Origin: JACCTH01 sp035281645
Lineage (GTDB): Bacteria; Actinomycetota; Acidimicrobiia; Spongiisociales; ZC4RG35
Reading direction: 5' to 3'
NCBI GenBank assembly: GCA_035281645.1
Contig: DATEDN010000080.1
Location: 1-64,000 of the forward strand
Length of the DNA stretch: 64,000 nucleotides
Shown: positions 1 through 8,192 of the stretch, in pieces
Numbering within the stretch: position 1 is the first letter of the stretch
How the letters are laid out: each line of letters starts with the position of its first letter
Program-made: the position numbers and the translations under genes
Notes under the pieces: model-generated
The model's database searches: none
The model's input: the letters and a program-made list of their open reading frames with translations, nothing else
Told to the model about the DNA's origin: nothing

Positions 1-1
1 C

Positions 2-178
2 GACGTCACCGGGGTGGTCTCCTTGCCCGAGGGGACCCAGATGGTGATGCCGGGGGACAACACCCCAATGACCGTCGAGCTCATCAACCCCATCGCCATG
101 GACGAGGGTCTCCGCTTCGCCATCCGCGAGGGGGGGCGGACGGTGGGAGCGGGCAGAGTCACGAAAATCCTCAAGTAA
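2..178 (+). CDS. tuf: Elongation factor Tu, C-terminal fragment (cut by window edge)
   Basis: The last 58 residues of EF-Tu are present; the rest lies upstream of the window. EF-Tu delivers aminoacyl-tRNA to the ribosome as a GTPase. The visible part is the C-terminal beta-barrel domain, with MVMPGDN and the closing motif EGGRTVGAGRVTKILK, which is diagnostic of the family. It ends with TAA and is followed 11 nt later by a perfect hairpin, then rpmG. The tuf-rpmG-secE-nusG-rplK-rplA order is an old bacterial arrangement, so this is the expected neighbour. Confidence 0.97.
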   Translation, partial: DVTGVVSLPEGTQMVMPGDNTPMTVELINPIAMDEGLRFAIREGGRTVGAGRVTKILK

Positions 179-189
179 TAGCGAACCCA

Positions 190-224
190 GGGCTCACAGA
201 TAGGCCCTGCCTATCTGTGAGCCC
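190..224 (+). terminator. Perfect 15-bp hairpin between tuf and rpmG
   Basis: Arms 190-204 and 210-224 (gggctcacagatagg and its exact complement) enclose a 5-nt loop. There is no T-run behind it, so it could end tuf transcription, act as an RNase processing or stability element between tuf and rpmG, or both. rpmG starts 24 nt after it. Confidence 0.7.
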
Positions 225-247
225 TCAGAACGAAAGCTACGAGCTAG

Positions 248-409
248 ATGCCATCCGACAAGAGACCTCCGATCACGCTCGCTTGCGAACAATGCAAGCG
301 GCGTAATTACGTCACCACCAAGAGCAAGGCCAACACCCGCGAGCGTTTGGAGCTCTCCAAGTACTGCCGCTGGTGCCGCCAGCACACCAAGCACCGCGAG
401 ACTCGCTAG
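248..409 (+). CDS. rpmG: 50S ribosomal protein L33
   Basis: A 53-residue protein that reads as bL33, a small structural protein of the large ribosomal subunit. Two Cys pairs (CEQC near residue 13 and CRWC near residue 41) form the zinc ribbon, so this is the zinc-binding (C+) form, and the ending KYCRWCRQHTKHRETR is typical of bL33. It lies between tuf and hadAB. Its 3' end overlaps the longest possible hadAB frame by 37 nt, which suggests translational coupling. A zinc uptake regulon sits at 34-37 kb in the same window, but no Zur-type box is visible in front of this gene. Confidence 0.95.
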   Translation: MPSDKRPPITLACEQCKRRNYVTTKSKANTRERLELSKYCRWCRQHTKHRETR

Positions 410-1227
410 CCATCGAGCAATTCGAAGGTCGGGAGTACGGGCCCTACCCACTCCAGATATGCCGGGAGAAAGTCGACGAGTTCGTCGCCGCCACGGGTGA
501 CGAGCCGAAGCGATGGGTGAGTTATGCCCCTCCGGGATGGGCAGCTGCAGCTCTCTTCGCGGTGGCTCCCGCGCTTTTGGAGGATCCGGGCGTGGCCTCG
601 GCCCCGGTCATTCACGGCGAACAGCGTTTCACTTGGACTGGAGCTCTGGTCGTTGAAAGCATCCTCGAGGTCAGCGGCAGGGTGTCCCGTGTCCGGGAGA
701 GAGGTGGAGTGCATTTCCTCACCTTCGAGATCGAGGCGACCGGTGGTGGGGGTCCGCTGATTAGTGGCAGCTCGCTGTTTCTCGTCGGTGGAGATAGTCC
801 GCCGGCCGTTGAAGTCGGTGAGCATGCTGAGCCTGGCCCGTCTGAGGCGAGCCCGAATGACTCTTTGCTTCGACAGACTTCGGGGCTGACGTCGCTCCGC
901 CGGTCGGCTTCCCGGTCCGATCTGGTCCGTTATGCCGCTGCCACCCGCGATTGGAACCCGGTTCATTGGGATCATCAAGCCGCGGTCAATGCCGGACTGG
1001 GTGGCGTGGTGGTCCACGGTCTGCTGCAGGCGGCCTGGTTGATGAGCGCAGCCTCGAGTCTGCGAGATCGGCCAGATTCGCTAGCGGAGGCCAAGTTCCG
1101 GTTCCGGACCCCTCTTTCCGCTGCCGCGCCGGCGGTGGTTTCGGGGGTTCTCGATGGCGAGCAGCTAGAGATGAGTCTCGACGGGAATGGCCACCAATTC
1201 GTTTCGGGCCGCATCATCCTTCGTTAA
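373..1227 (+). CDS. MaoC-type (3R)-hydroxyacyl dehydratase, HadA-HadB fusion
   Basis: A 284-residue double hotdog protein. The N-terminal half (about 20-140) resembles the HadA/FAS1-like MaoC N domain. The C-terminal half carries the hydratase motif DWNPVHWD near residue 193, followed by GGVVVHG, so the catalytic Asp/His sit in the second half. The expected role is dehydration of 3-hydroxyacyl-thioesters in fatty-acid elongation. In mycobacteria separate hadA, hadB and hadC genes follow rpmG at the same place; here the two functions are one chain. The only normal start codon is ATG 373, inside rpmG. The homologous part begins near residue 14, immediately after the rpmG stop, so initiation at a rarer codon there cannot be excluded. 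Confidence 0.85.
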   Translation: MPPAHQAPRDSLAIEQFEGREYGPYPLQICREKVDEFVAATGDEPKRWVSYAPPGWAAAALFAVAPALLEDPGVASAPVIHGEQRFTWTGALVVESILEVSGRVSRVRERGGVHFLTFEIEATGGGGPLISGSSLFLVGGDSPPAVEVGEHAEPGPSEASPNDSLLRQTSGLTSLRRSASRSDLVRYAAATRDWNPVHWDHQAAVNAGLGGVVVHGLLQAAWLMSAASSLRDRPDSLAEAKFRFRTPLSAAAPAVVSGVLDGEQLEMSLDGNGHQFVSGRIILR

Positions 1228-1288
1228 AAGGTGTCACATCCAGGCTGGCATCGGTGTCTTTGGGATTGACGACAGGGAAGAATCTCGA

Positions 1289-1771
1289 TTGCCACAGCAG
1301 TCATATTTAAAGGACGAGGAGAGAGAGCTGATCACCTCCCTCTATCCCGCCCTGCGAAAAATAGCTGCGGTGGCGGGATCCGTCGATATCGAGCCGGATG
1401 ATCTTGTGCAGGAGGCGCTGGTGCGAACGTTGAGAAAGGGAGCCATCTCTGATCTTGACAATCCGCTGGCCTACTTGCGGAAGGCGATCGTCAACCTGGC
1501 CTCGAACCAGCGGCGGAGCCTCGGTCGCCGGCGGAGAGCCGAAGCTCGACTATCCGCCGAAGATGGCTGGTTTCCCAGCTATCCGGCCGAGATCGAGGCG
1601 ATTCTCGATCTTCCTCCAAAGCATCGGGCCATCCTCTACCTGGTCGAGGTGGAGGATGTGCCTTATGCCGAGGCGGCGCAGCAACTGGGGATGACAACCA
1701 TGGCAGCCCGAGCGACGGCGAGTCGAGCCCGAAGAATGGCTCGCCAGGCCCTGGAGGTGCTAGGTGGCTGA
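1289..1771 (+). CDS. ECF-like RNA polymerase sigma factor
   Basis: A short sigma-70-type protein (160 residues from the chosen start). Region 2 is seen as EPDDLVQEALVRTLRK, where helix 2.2 contacts core polymerase. Region 4 is the HTH around LPPKHRAILYLVEVEDVPYAEAAQQLGMT. The frame is open back to ATG 1187 inside hadAB, but that ATG has no ribosome-binding site. TTG 1289 has aggga about eight bases upstream and fits the family start. It overlaps the next gene by 8 nt, so the two are probably a sigma/partner pair. It sits in an otherwise housekeeping cluster, which is unusual. Confidence 0.8.
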   Translation: MPQQSYLKDEERELITSLYPALRKIAAVAGSVDIEPDDLVQEALVRTLRKGAISDLDNPLAYLRKAIVNLASNQRRSLGRRRRAEARLSAEDGWFPSYPAEIEAILDLPPKHRAILYLVEVEDVPYAEAAQQLGMTTMAARATASRARRMARQALEVLGG

Positions 1772-2414
1772 GTTCGAGCGAAAGTTGCGCCGGCTTAGTG
1801 AACGAGGGAGTCCTGTTGGCGCGGAGGAGTTGATCGCGAGAATCGAGGCCGAATTGGCCGGAGATCCCTTCGTCGTTGTCACCAAGCAACGAGGAGGACT
1901 ACTGATGACCAAAACAGACGAACCAACATCGAAAACGTACCTCGGCCGTCGCCGCCGATTCGGCCCGGCCGCGGCGGCGGTGGTAGTGGTGATAGCGGCC
2001 ACGCTGGGGTTTTACCTGGCCATGGCGGGAAACGCCGACCAACCGGTGGTCGACCAGGGGCCGGTGGCGCCCGCTACCACGACAGTTTCACCCAGCCCGT
2101 CCAGTACAGCTGCCCCCGACGCCGCCCCACCCGAACTCGCCGGGCGCTGGGTGACCGAGGTGAACGGAGAACGGGTGATGTTGTCGTTCAGTGGAACCAA
2201 CTACGCGTGGCAATTTGTAGGAGGCCAGGGCGTCGGCGGCAAGATATCTGTCGAAGGCAACCGGATCCGGTTCTATAGCGCGCCAGTTCCGGGCGACGGG
2301 TTCTACGAATGGACCATCGACGATGACACGCTGACCTTTACCGAGCTCGAGCCTGCCGATGTCGTCAGCGAACGACAAGGGCAATTGACCAATTTTGTTT
2401 TCAGGCGTCCTTAG
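1764..2414 (+). CDS. Single-pass membrane protein, possible anti-sigma partner
   Basis: 216 residues starting at GTG 1764 and overlapping the sigma gene by 8 nt. A cytosolic N-terminal arm of about 65 residues precedes one membrane segment (about 66-88, rich in A/V/I). A Pro/Ser/Thr-rich linker (about 98-122) then leads to an exported domain beginning LAGRWVTEVNGERVMLSFSG, a small beta-barrel-like fold of the lipocalin-like kind. No zinc-binding anti-sigma motif is visible. Position and topology suggest it tethers or senses for the upstream sigma factor. That role is inferred from context only. Confidence 0.6.
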   Translation: MAEFERKLRRLSERGSPVGAEELIARIEAELAGDPFVVVTKQRGGLLMTKTDEPTSKTYLGRRRRFGPAAAAVVVVIAATLGFYLAMAGNADQPVVDQGPVAPATTTVSPSPSSTAAPDAAPPELAGRWVTEVNGERVMLSFSGTNYAWQFVGGQGVGGKISVEGNRIRFYSAPVPGDGFYEWTIDDDTLTFTELEPADVVSERQGQLTNFVFRRP

Positions 2415-2530
2415 CCGCCGACGCCTCCGCCTCTCTCGAGGCGAGCGCGAACCGGACGGGACGCCGTGCCAACCTCGAAATGAGATTTTGAATATGAGTC
2501 GCGTTAAAAGCAGGACCCTCGCAAACGTAA

Positions 2531-2690
2531 GGGGCTCGTTGCCACGAGATCCCGCACCTGGTTAACCAGGCGATCCGCGTCGGAGAAGGGACATACGGGT
2601 TCACGGGAGCGAGCGGTGAAACGCTGAGGGATGAATTCACGGGTCAGGCAACGCTGGTCGAGGGGACGATCTCCCGGCCTGGCAAGGGCT
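2531..2690 (+). pseudogene. Possible gene remnant without a start
   Basis: About 53 open codons after a stop at 2528, with no plausible start and ending at TGA 2688-2690. The reading EGTYGFTGASGETLRDEF and LVEGTISRPG looks like the tail of a small secreted beta-sheet protein of the kind that repeats GTY/GAxG and ends with GTI. The surrounding 2415-2700 interval has no intact gene on either strand, so this may be the debris of a lost gene. The assignment is weak. Confidence 0.25.
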
Positions 2691-2708
2691 GATCCCCACG
2701 GTGCCGGG

Positions 2709-2740
2709 CGCCAGGTTCATGCCCCAACGTGAACCTGGCG
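2709..2740. repeat. Perfect 11-bp inverted repeat upstream of trnW
   Basis: cgccaggttca (2709-2719) and its exact complement (2730-2740) enclose a 10-nt loop. It lies about 60 bp upstream of the -10 box in front of tRNA-Trp and has no T-run. It could be a terminator for the sigma operon or an operator. Confidence 0.5.
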
Positions 2741-2776
2741 ATCCCAGTCAAACTCGCCGACCGGCTCCTGGCAGGA

Positions 2777-2806
2777 TTCCCACCATGACAGCGAGCGGCG
2801 TATAAT
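2777..2806 (+). promoter_or_regulatory. Promoter for trnW-secE-nusG
   Basis: A perfect TATAAT at 2801-2806, with a weak TTCCCA at 2777-2782 (18-bp spacing), lies 22 bp before the tRNA. It is one of only two perfect sigma-70 -10 boxes noted in the window, which fits a strong stable-RNA promoter. Confidence 0.65.
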
Positions 2807-2828
2807 TGCCTTCCCGGCCTGACCCTTT

Positions 2829-2903
2829 AGGGGTGTAGCTCTAATTGGTTAGAGCGCCGGTCTCCAAAACCGGAGGATGGGGGTTCGAATCCCTCCACCC
2901 CTG
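2829..2903 (+). tRNA. trnW: tRNA-Trp (CCA anticodon)
   Basis: The cloverleaf folds by eye. The acceptor stem AGGGGTG/CACCCCT is at 2829-2835 and 2896-2902. The anticodon arm is ccggt-ctCCAaa-accgg, with anticodon 2864-2866. The T arm uses the loop TTCGAAT. The discriminator is G2903 and the 3' CCA is not encoded. tRNA-Trp just before secE-nusG is the arrangement known from actinobacteria and other lineages. Confidence 0.95.
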
Positions 2904-2958
2904 CCGAAGGCTTGCTAGGAAAGCCCGCCAAAAGATCAAGAATTAGGAACACAAGACC

Positions 2959-3279
2959 ATGAACCGAGAAATGCGCCGGCTGATGGAGCGCGAAGAGCGC
3001 ATCCAGAAAGGTGACCCCAATGGTCAAAAACGCCGCGTACCGGGCGGTCCGCAGAAGGCGGCGGGGGGAACGGTCGAGCGGCGGTCAATCTGGACCCGCT
3101 TCGTGACCTTCCTCCACGAGGTCCGCCAAGAATTGCGCAAGGTCAACTGGCCGAGCCGCGAACAGATGGTCGTCTTCACCATCGTCACATTGATTACCAC
3201 CACTGTGCTAACGATGGTCATATTCGGTCTCGACGTGGCGATGAAAGAGGCCGTCCTCACCCTTCTGGAACGAGCGTGA
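2959..3279 (+). CDS. secE: Preprotein translocase subunit SecE
   Basis: A 106-residue single-membrane-span subunit of the SecYEG channel. The C-terminal 60 residues carry the SecE signature FLHEVRQELRKVNWPSREQ followed by one hydrophobic segment (about 70-92). The first 45 residues form a charged cytosolic extension rich in R/E/K, common in actinobacterial SecE. It overlaps the nusG start by 4 nt (GTGA), so the two genes are translationally coupled. Confidence 0.95.
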   Translation: MNREMRRLMEREERIQKGDPNGQKRRVPGGPQKAAGGTVERRSIWTRFVTFLHEVRQELRKVNWPSREQMVVFTIVTLITTTVLTMVIFGLDVAMKEAVLTLLERA

Positions 3280-3872
3280 CCACCGAAGCCGTCGACCAGA
3301 CCGAGAGCCCCGAGCCCCAAGAGCCGAGTCCCTACGACCTGCCCGGAGACTGGTACGTCATCCATTCGTACTCGGGCTACGAGAACAAAGTCAAAGCCAA
3401 CCTGGAGACCCGGATTCGTTCCATGCATATGGAAGATCGCATCTTCGACGTGCACATTCCGCTCGAAGACGTGGTGGAGATCAAAGGCGGCAAGAAGGTC
3501 ACGGTCTCCCGCAAGGTTTTCCCGGGCTACATCCTCGTGCGGATGGATCTCGACGATGACTCCTGGTACGCCGTTCGCAACACTCCCGGTGTCACCGGCT
3601 TCGTGGGCGGAAACAACAAGCCGACGTCCCTCTCGCGGCGCGAGGTGGAACGATTTCTCGGTGTGCAGAAAGAGGATGAGAAAGTCAAGCCTCGTTTCAA
3701 GCCCGCCTGGGAGGTGGGCGAGACCGTGCGGGTCGTCACCGGTCCCTTCGCCGACTTTCCCGGCGTCATCGAGGCGATCAACCTCGATCAGTCCAAGGTC
3801 ACTGTCCTCGTCAATATCTTCGGTCGCGATACCCCGGTGGAACTGGGCTTCGACGACATCCACAAGAACTAG
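3276..3872 (+). CDS. nusG: Transcription termination/antitermination factor NusG
   Basis: 198 residues. An acidic N-terminal tail (1-24) precedes the NGN domain beginning DWYVIHSYSGYENKVK and containing FPGYILVRMDL, which binds the RNA polymerase clamp. A KOW domain follows (VGETVRVVTGPFADFPGVIE). NusG links RNA polymerase to Rho or the leading ribosome. It starts at GTG 3276 overlapping the secE stop and is followed 28 nt later by rplK, the usual order. Confidence 0.97.
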   Translation: MTTEAVDQTESPEPQEPSPYDLPGDWYVIHSYSGYENKVKANLETRIRSMHMEDRIFDVHIPLEDVVEIKGGKKVTVSRKVFPGYILVRMDLDDDSWYAVRNTPGVTGFVGGNNKPTSLSRREVERFLGVQKEDEKVKPRFKPAWEVGETVRVVTGPFADFPGVIEAINLDQSKVTVLVNIFGRDTPVELGFDDIHKN

Positions 3873-3900
3873 GTCCGATCACTCGCAGCAAGGTTGAACT

Positions 3901-4329
3901 ATGGGTAGGAAAAAACTCGTCACGACTGTCAAGATCCAGCTCCCCGCTGGCCAGGCAACGCCAGCCCCGCCGGTGGGAACCGTGCTGGGACCCCATGGAA
4001 TCAACCTGATGGAGTTTGTGAAGGCATACAACGATGCCACCTCTGCCCAGCGGGGGACCATCATTCCCGCCGAAATTGCCATTTATGAGGATCGAAGCTT
4101 CACCTTCGTCACCAAGACCCCACCGGCGGCGGCATTGCTGCGACAGGCGGCACGGGTCGAGAAGGGATCGGCTGAGCCGGACAAAGTGAAGGTGGGTTCG
4201 GTGAAGAAATCGCAGGTGAAAGAGATCGCCGAAATCAAGATGGTGGATCTCAATGCCAACGACATCGAAGCGGCGATGAAGATCGTCGAGGGCACTGCCC
4301 GTTCGATGGGAATCAAAGTAGAGGGCTAG
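3901..4329 (+). CDS. rplK: 50S ribosomal protein L11
   Basis: 142 residues, full length for uL11. It binds the GTPase-associated region of 23S rRNA. The N-terminal domain has the Pro-rich AGQATPAPPVGTVLGPHGINLMEF. The C-terminal RNA-binding domain has VEKGSAEPDKVKVG and DLNANDIEAAMKIVEGTARSMGI. It is followed by rplA. The stop codon TAG 4327-4329 is shared with the first bases of a family A repeat. Confidence 0.98.
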   Translation: MGRKKLVTTVKIQLPAGQATPAPPVGTVLGPHGINLMEFVKAYNDATSAQRGTIIPAEIAIYEDRSFTFVTKTPPAAALLRQAARVEKGSAEPDKVKVGSVKKSQVKEIAEIKMVDLNANDIEAAMKIVEGTARSMGIKVEG

Positions 4330-4406
4330 ACAAAAGACAGGAGACAAGAGAACAGGAGACAAGCGACCGGGTTCGATCTTTTGTCTTCCATCTTCCATCT
4401 TTGTCT
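4328..4406. repeat. Family A palindromic repeat, copy 1
   Basis: A purine-rich left half starting agacaaaagac (4328) and a pyrimidine-rich right half ending tttgtct (4406) are imperfect complements and can fold into a long hairpin. Related arms occur at 9331-9399 and 19661-19722. This copy begins inside the rplK stop codon and fills the rplK-rplA gap. Confidence 0.7.
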
Positions 4407-4458
4407 CAGAGGTGGGAGGTCGTCGTCGAGGCGACCGCCGGGACCACAAGGAGAAGAA

Positions 4459-5172
4459 ATGCCACACGGCAAGAAATACGTCGAGGCGCAATCCCGCTTC
4501 GAAAAGCATCATCCCTACAGCCCCAAAGAGGCTCTCGATCTGGTGAAGGAGATGGCTACTGCCCGTTTCGACGAGACGGTCGAGGCCGCTTTCCAGCTGG
4601 GGATCGACCCTCGCAAGGCCGATCAGCTGGTTCGAGGCACGGTGGCCCTGCCGCATGGGACCGGTAAGGAGGTTCGGGTGGCGGTCTTCGCCCAGGCCGA
4701 CAAGGCTCGCGAGGCCGAAGAGGCGGGAGCTGACCTGGTCGGAGGAAAAGAACTGGTAGCTGAGATTGCTGGCGGAAGAGAACTCGACTTCGACCTGGCT
4801 ATCGCCACTCCCGACATGATGGCCGAAGTAGGAAAACTGGGGCGCGTGCTGGGACCGCGCGGCTTGATGCCGAATCCGAAAGCAGGAACCGTGACTGCGG
4901 ACGTGGCGAAAGCGGTTACCGAGTTCAAGGGCGGTCGGATCGAGTACCGCAACGATCGGTTTGGGAATGTCCATGTTCCCCTCGGGAAGGCCTCGTTTGA
5001 GCCCGACGCCTTGGTGGCCAATCTGGCGGCATTGACGGCCGAGATCATGCGAGTCAAGCCGGCTTCATCTAAGGGTCGCTACGTCAAACAACTGGTGGTT
5101 TCGTCGACCATGGGCCCTGGAGTCAAAATCGACGTGGGCCAGGCCGAGGACCTCGCAGCCACCGCCCGCTGA
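4459..5172 (+). CDS. rplA: 50S ribosomal protein L1
   Basis: 237 residues, full length for uL1, the L1-stalk protein and, in many bacteria, a translational autoregulator of rplKA. Motifs include PHGTGK, GRVLGPRGLMPNPKAGTV and GRIEYRNDRFGNVHVPLGK. The frame is open further upstream, but ATG 4459 has aaggag at 4448-4453 and gives the family length. Downstream the expected rplJ is displaced by about 3.2 kb containing a repeat and a reversed regulator gene. Confidence 0.97.
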   Translation: MPHGKKYVEAQSRFEKHHPYSPKEALDLVKEMATARFDETVEAAFQLGIDPRKADQLVRGTVALPHGTGKEVRVAVFAQADKAREAEEAGADLVGGKELVAEIAGGRELDFDLAIATPDMMAEVGKLGRVLGPRGLMPNPKAGTVTADVAKAVTEFKGGRIEYRNDRFGNVHVPLGKASFEPDALVANLAALTAEIMRVKPASSKGRYVKQLVVSSTMGPGVKIDVGQAEDLAATAR

Positions 5173-5177
5173 GCAAT

Positions 5178-5422
5178 CCCCCCTCCCCTCCTGCGGGGGG
5201 AGAAACACTGGAACCCAGAGCGAGCTCTGGGTTCCAAGGTAGGGGGGTGTCGGAGTCCGGATTACGACGCCGGCTCGGTATTGCCAGGTCCACCATCCAC
5301 GAGATGTCCGTCTTGGATCCCAGGGTAGGGCTGCGATCCCTTTTCCATCTCGCTGCCATCGTCGTAGGGGTGCCGGTGGCGGGGGCGGTCAGGAAACCCG
5401 CCGTTTACCTCCGACATCCCCC
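5178..5422. repeat. Family C C/G-run repeat, copy 1, with terminal inverted repeats
   Basis: Starts with runs of C and G around cctgcggggggagaaac (about 5190-5207). It then has the perfect hairpin aacccagagc/gctctgggtt, then aggggggtgtcggag (about 5241-5255). The latter is repeated inverted with one mismatch at 5408-5422. The same landmarks occur reversed at about 24795-24912. The 5241-5422 part has the layout of a small non-coding element with 15-bp ends. No gene is supported in 5173-5519. Confidence 0.5.
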
Positions 5423-5519
5423 TGACCTTTAGATCTCAATCTGCCGGCTTCGGGCCTTGGTCAGTGTGACACCGATCGAGACGTCCGTCCAGGTAAATAT
5501 TGGCAGACAAGCAGGACAC

Positions 5520-8192
5520 CTAGACATTGGCAGTACTTAGGGCAGTAAGTCTTTCGATGGCGTAGGCAATGGCTTGCTCGGTGGTAAGCGATCTTCCCTC
5601 GGCAACGCCCTCTTCGAACTGTGCCCCGAGGGTGCGCTGGGCGCCGGAGGTAGCCTCGATCAGCATTGGTTGCATCCAGGGTACGGCTTGGTGTCCGGTC
5701 GCCTCGCGTCGGACCGCCGCCGCTCCCAACAGAACCGCAGCGACGCCATGGTCTCCTTGGACGGACGCCAGGAGAGCCATGATGCTGAGGCAGTCGGTGA
5801 TCCCCCGAGCGTCCTGCAACTGCTGGCGAACCATGAGGCTTTCGGTTAATCGCTCAATCGCTTGTCCGACATCTCCCATCATGAAAGCGAGAACGCCGAG
5901 GCTCAATTGGGCATGCCCTACTCCCCAAGTGAGGCCACGGCTTCTCGAATATTCGAGTACGTCTCGCAGCATTTGATCCGCCTGAGCGAGGTCATTGCGA
6001 GCCAGGGCTATATGGGCGAGTCCGTAGATACACCACCCGTTCACGATCCAATCGGACCCTTCCTGGCGAGCAAGTTCACTTGCCTCACGGAACTGCGCCT
6101 CCGACCGTTCGTACTCGTGAAGGTTGTGAGTTGTCATGCCATGCATGGCGAGGGACCAGGCCAGTCCCCGGCGATCCTGCAGACGGCGCCACATCTCGAC
6201 CCCCGCCGACATCGCTGCCTCAGACCTTTCAGGTTCGCCCGCCAGCATCGCGAGCCAACCCACGGCTCCCAGAGCGAGAGCTCGCCCCGGCGTGGGCCGG
6301 GTTCCGTCGCCCAAGGCGAGCAGCCGGCTGGCCCAACTCAGCCCCTCGGTCACGTATCCACGGGTGTCCCAATAGAGCGTGAGGAGGCCGCTTATCGAGA
6401 GGGCCTCTTCAAGTCCATCTCCGGTCTTGACCACCCACGCCAGCGCCTCGCGAACGTTGTACCGCTCGGTAGCAATGGCTTCGAGCGCTTCCGAAAACTG
6501 AGGTTGAGACAGCACGTCGTCAAGTCGGGTGGCTAGCGACAAACACCATTCCAGATGGCGACCTCTGATCCTCGCCTCCTCACCGGACTCGGAGAGTTTC
6601 TCCAGTGAGTAATCGCGCAATGTTTCGAGCATTCGGTAGCGCGGCTGGCCGTCATCTGCGATGGCGAACACGACAAGTGACTTGGCCACCAAATCTTCCA
6701 AGATGTCGATGGATTGGCGCTCGGTTGTCTGTTCGTCGACGCAAACCTTCAAGAACCCTTCTAATGGCCAACCTCCGGCGAAGACGCCCAGCCGCCCGAA
6801 GATCGACTTCTCGGCGTCATCGAGCAGGTCGTAACTCCACTGGACCGCCGCCCGCAAAGTGCGATGGCGTTCCGGCAGATCGGCTGGCCCGCGGTCGAGA
6901 AGATCGAGGCGTTCATTGAGGCGAGCGAGGAGCGTTTCCGGTGTGAAGATTCGAAGTCGAGCTGCGGCCAGCTCGATCGCCAGCGGAAGCCCATCAAGCT
7001 GACGCGTGATCTCTGCCACGGCGGGTTCATTTCGCTCGCTCAGCTCAAAACCAGGGCGGACGGAACGTGCGCGTTCAACCAGGAGCGACACCGCTTCCGA
7101 TTGGCGGATTTCGGCACCTCCGGCCCGTGGCGGCGGAACCGAAAGAGGCGTCAACGGGTACTCATGCTCCCGGGAAATGCGTAAGGGCGAGCGACTGGTG
7201 ACGAGGATCTTGGCTTGTGGCAAAGCCCAAAGAATCTGTCCAACGCTGTCGGCGACTGATGCCAGCTGTTCCATGTTGTCGAGAATCAACAGGAGCTGCG
7301 ATGCCCCCAAAACCGACTGGAGGCCTTCGATAATGCTGCGGTCGGCCGATTCATGGATGCCCATGGCACGACCAACGGCAACGACGAATTGCTGAGGATC
7401 TCTAACGGCCGCGAGCTCTACGAAGACCACGCCATCGGCGAACTTCTCCAGAAGAGTATTGGCAAGTTCGATGGCCAAGCGTGTCTTGCCAGTACCACCC
7501 GGGCCCGTGATCGTGACCAGTCGAACCGAGTCCCGCATCAGCAGCTCGGAAGCCCCCCGAATATCGGCCGTTCGACCAATGATGGGCTGCGCCGCCGGCA
7601 CGGTTGAAGGGACATAGGGCCGAGCTCGGGGAGGAAGCAACACCAGCGGCGAGTCTGGGAAGTCAAGCCGGGTAAGCCGTTCACTGCGATCCAGCCCCCG
7701 CAGAACAAAGGGGCCGAGATCCACGAGTCGCCAACCTCGGTCGTTGATGTGATCCGTCATCAAGTCCTTGGTCGACACCGAAAGAAGTACTTGTCCAGCC
7801 TGGGCAGCGGCGCCGATCCGGGCTGCGCGATGAACGTCTAGGCCGACGAGCCCTTCACCAGTGCGACGAGCAGTTCCGGTGTGAATTCCAATCCGGCATT
7901 GAGGGGCTACCGAATTCGGCCAACTCTGGCTCGCCATCTCCGAATGGATCTCATGTGCAGCCGCAGCCGCTTGCAGAGGCGTGGGGAACACACAGAAAAG
8001 GCCGTCGCCTTCTGTCGATTCGACCTCTCCGCCTTGGTGGGTGACCGCGGCCCTCACTATCCCGTGGTAGCGCTCCAGCACGCGGTCGTAAGCCTCGGCC
8101 AGGCGGTTGAGCAATGAGGTGGAATCGGCCAGATCGACGAAGACAAACGTCAAAGTGCCCGCGTTGGCTTCTCTGGTTGAAGGCCCGGCCAT
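5520..8192 (-). CDS. Adenylate/guanylate cyclase-domain, STAND-ATPase, TPR regulator
   Basis: 890 residues in three parts. A class III nucleotide cyclase domain (about 10-175) has TFVFVDLADSTSL with the first metal Asp, then STEGDGLFCVF with the second, and GIHTG. An NB-ARC/STAND ATPase (about 205-470) has Walker A GPGGTGKT and Walker B LLLILDN. A C-terminal helical TPR-like array (about 540-870) follows. No DNA-binding domain is visible. This architecture is frequent in actinobacteria and Acidimicrobiia and is thought to sense proteins or ligands through the TPR part. It lies on the opposite strand between rplA and rplJ, interrupting a normally contiguous ribosomal cluster. Its ligand is unknown. 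Confidence 0.85.
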   Translation of the reverse strand: MAGPSTREANAGTLTFVFVDLADSTSLLNRLAEAYDRVLERYHGIVRAAVTHQGGEVESTEGDGLFCVFPTPLQAAAAAHEIHSEMASQSWPNSVAPQCRIGIHTGTARRTGEGLVGLDVHRAARIGAAAQAGQVLLSVSTKDLMTDHINDRGWRLVDLGPFVLRGLDRSERLTRLDFPDSPLVLLPPRARPYVPSTVPAAQPIIGRTADIRGASELLMRDSVRLVTITGPGGTGKTRLAIELANTLLEKFADGVVFVELAAVRDPQQFVVAVGRAMGIHESADRSIIEGLQSVLGASQLLLILDNMEQLASVADSVGQILWALPQAKILVTSRSPLRISREHEYPLTPLSVPPPRAGGAEIRQSEAVSLLVERARSVRPGFELSERNEPAVAEITRQLDGLPLAIELAAARLRIFTPETLLARLNERLDLLDRGPADLPERHRTLRAAVQWSYDLLDDAEKSIFGRLGVFAGGWPLEGFLKVCVDEQTTERQSIDILEDLVAKSLVVFAIADDGQPRYRMLETLRDYSLEKLSESGEEARIRGRHLEWCLSLATRLDDVLSQPQFSEALEAIATERYNVREALAWVVKTGDGLEEALSISGLLTLYWDTRGYVTEGLSWASRLLALGDGTRPTPGRALALGAVGWLAMLAGEPERSEAAMSAGVEMWRRLQDRRGLAWSLAMHGMTTHNLHEYERSEAQFREASELARQEGSDWIVNGWCIYGLAHIALARNDLAQADQMLRDVLEYSRSRGLTWGVGHAQLSLGVLAFMMGDVGQAIERLTESLMVRQQLQDARGITDCLSIMALLASVQGDHGVAAVLLGAAAVRREATGHQAVPWMQPMLIEATSGAQRTLGAQFEEGVAEGRSLTTEQAIAYAIERLTALSTANV

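Noticed and set aside
5247..5432. 61-residue plus-strand frame in the rplA-cyclase gap
   Set aside because: It lies inside the family C repeat, starts in its G-run and has no ribosome-binding site.
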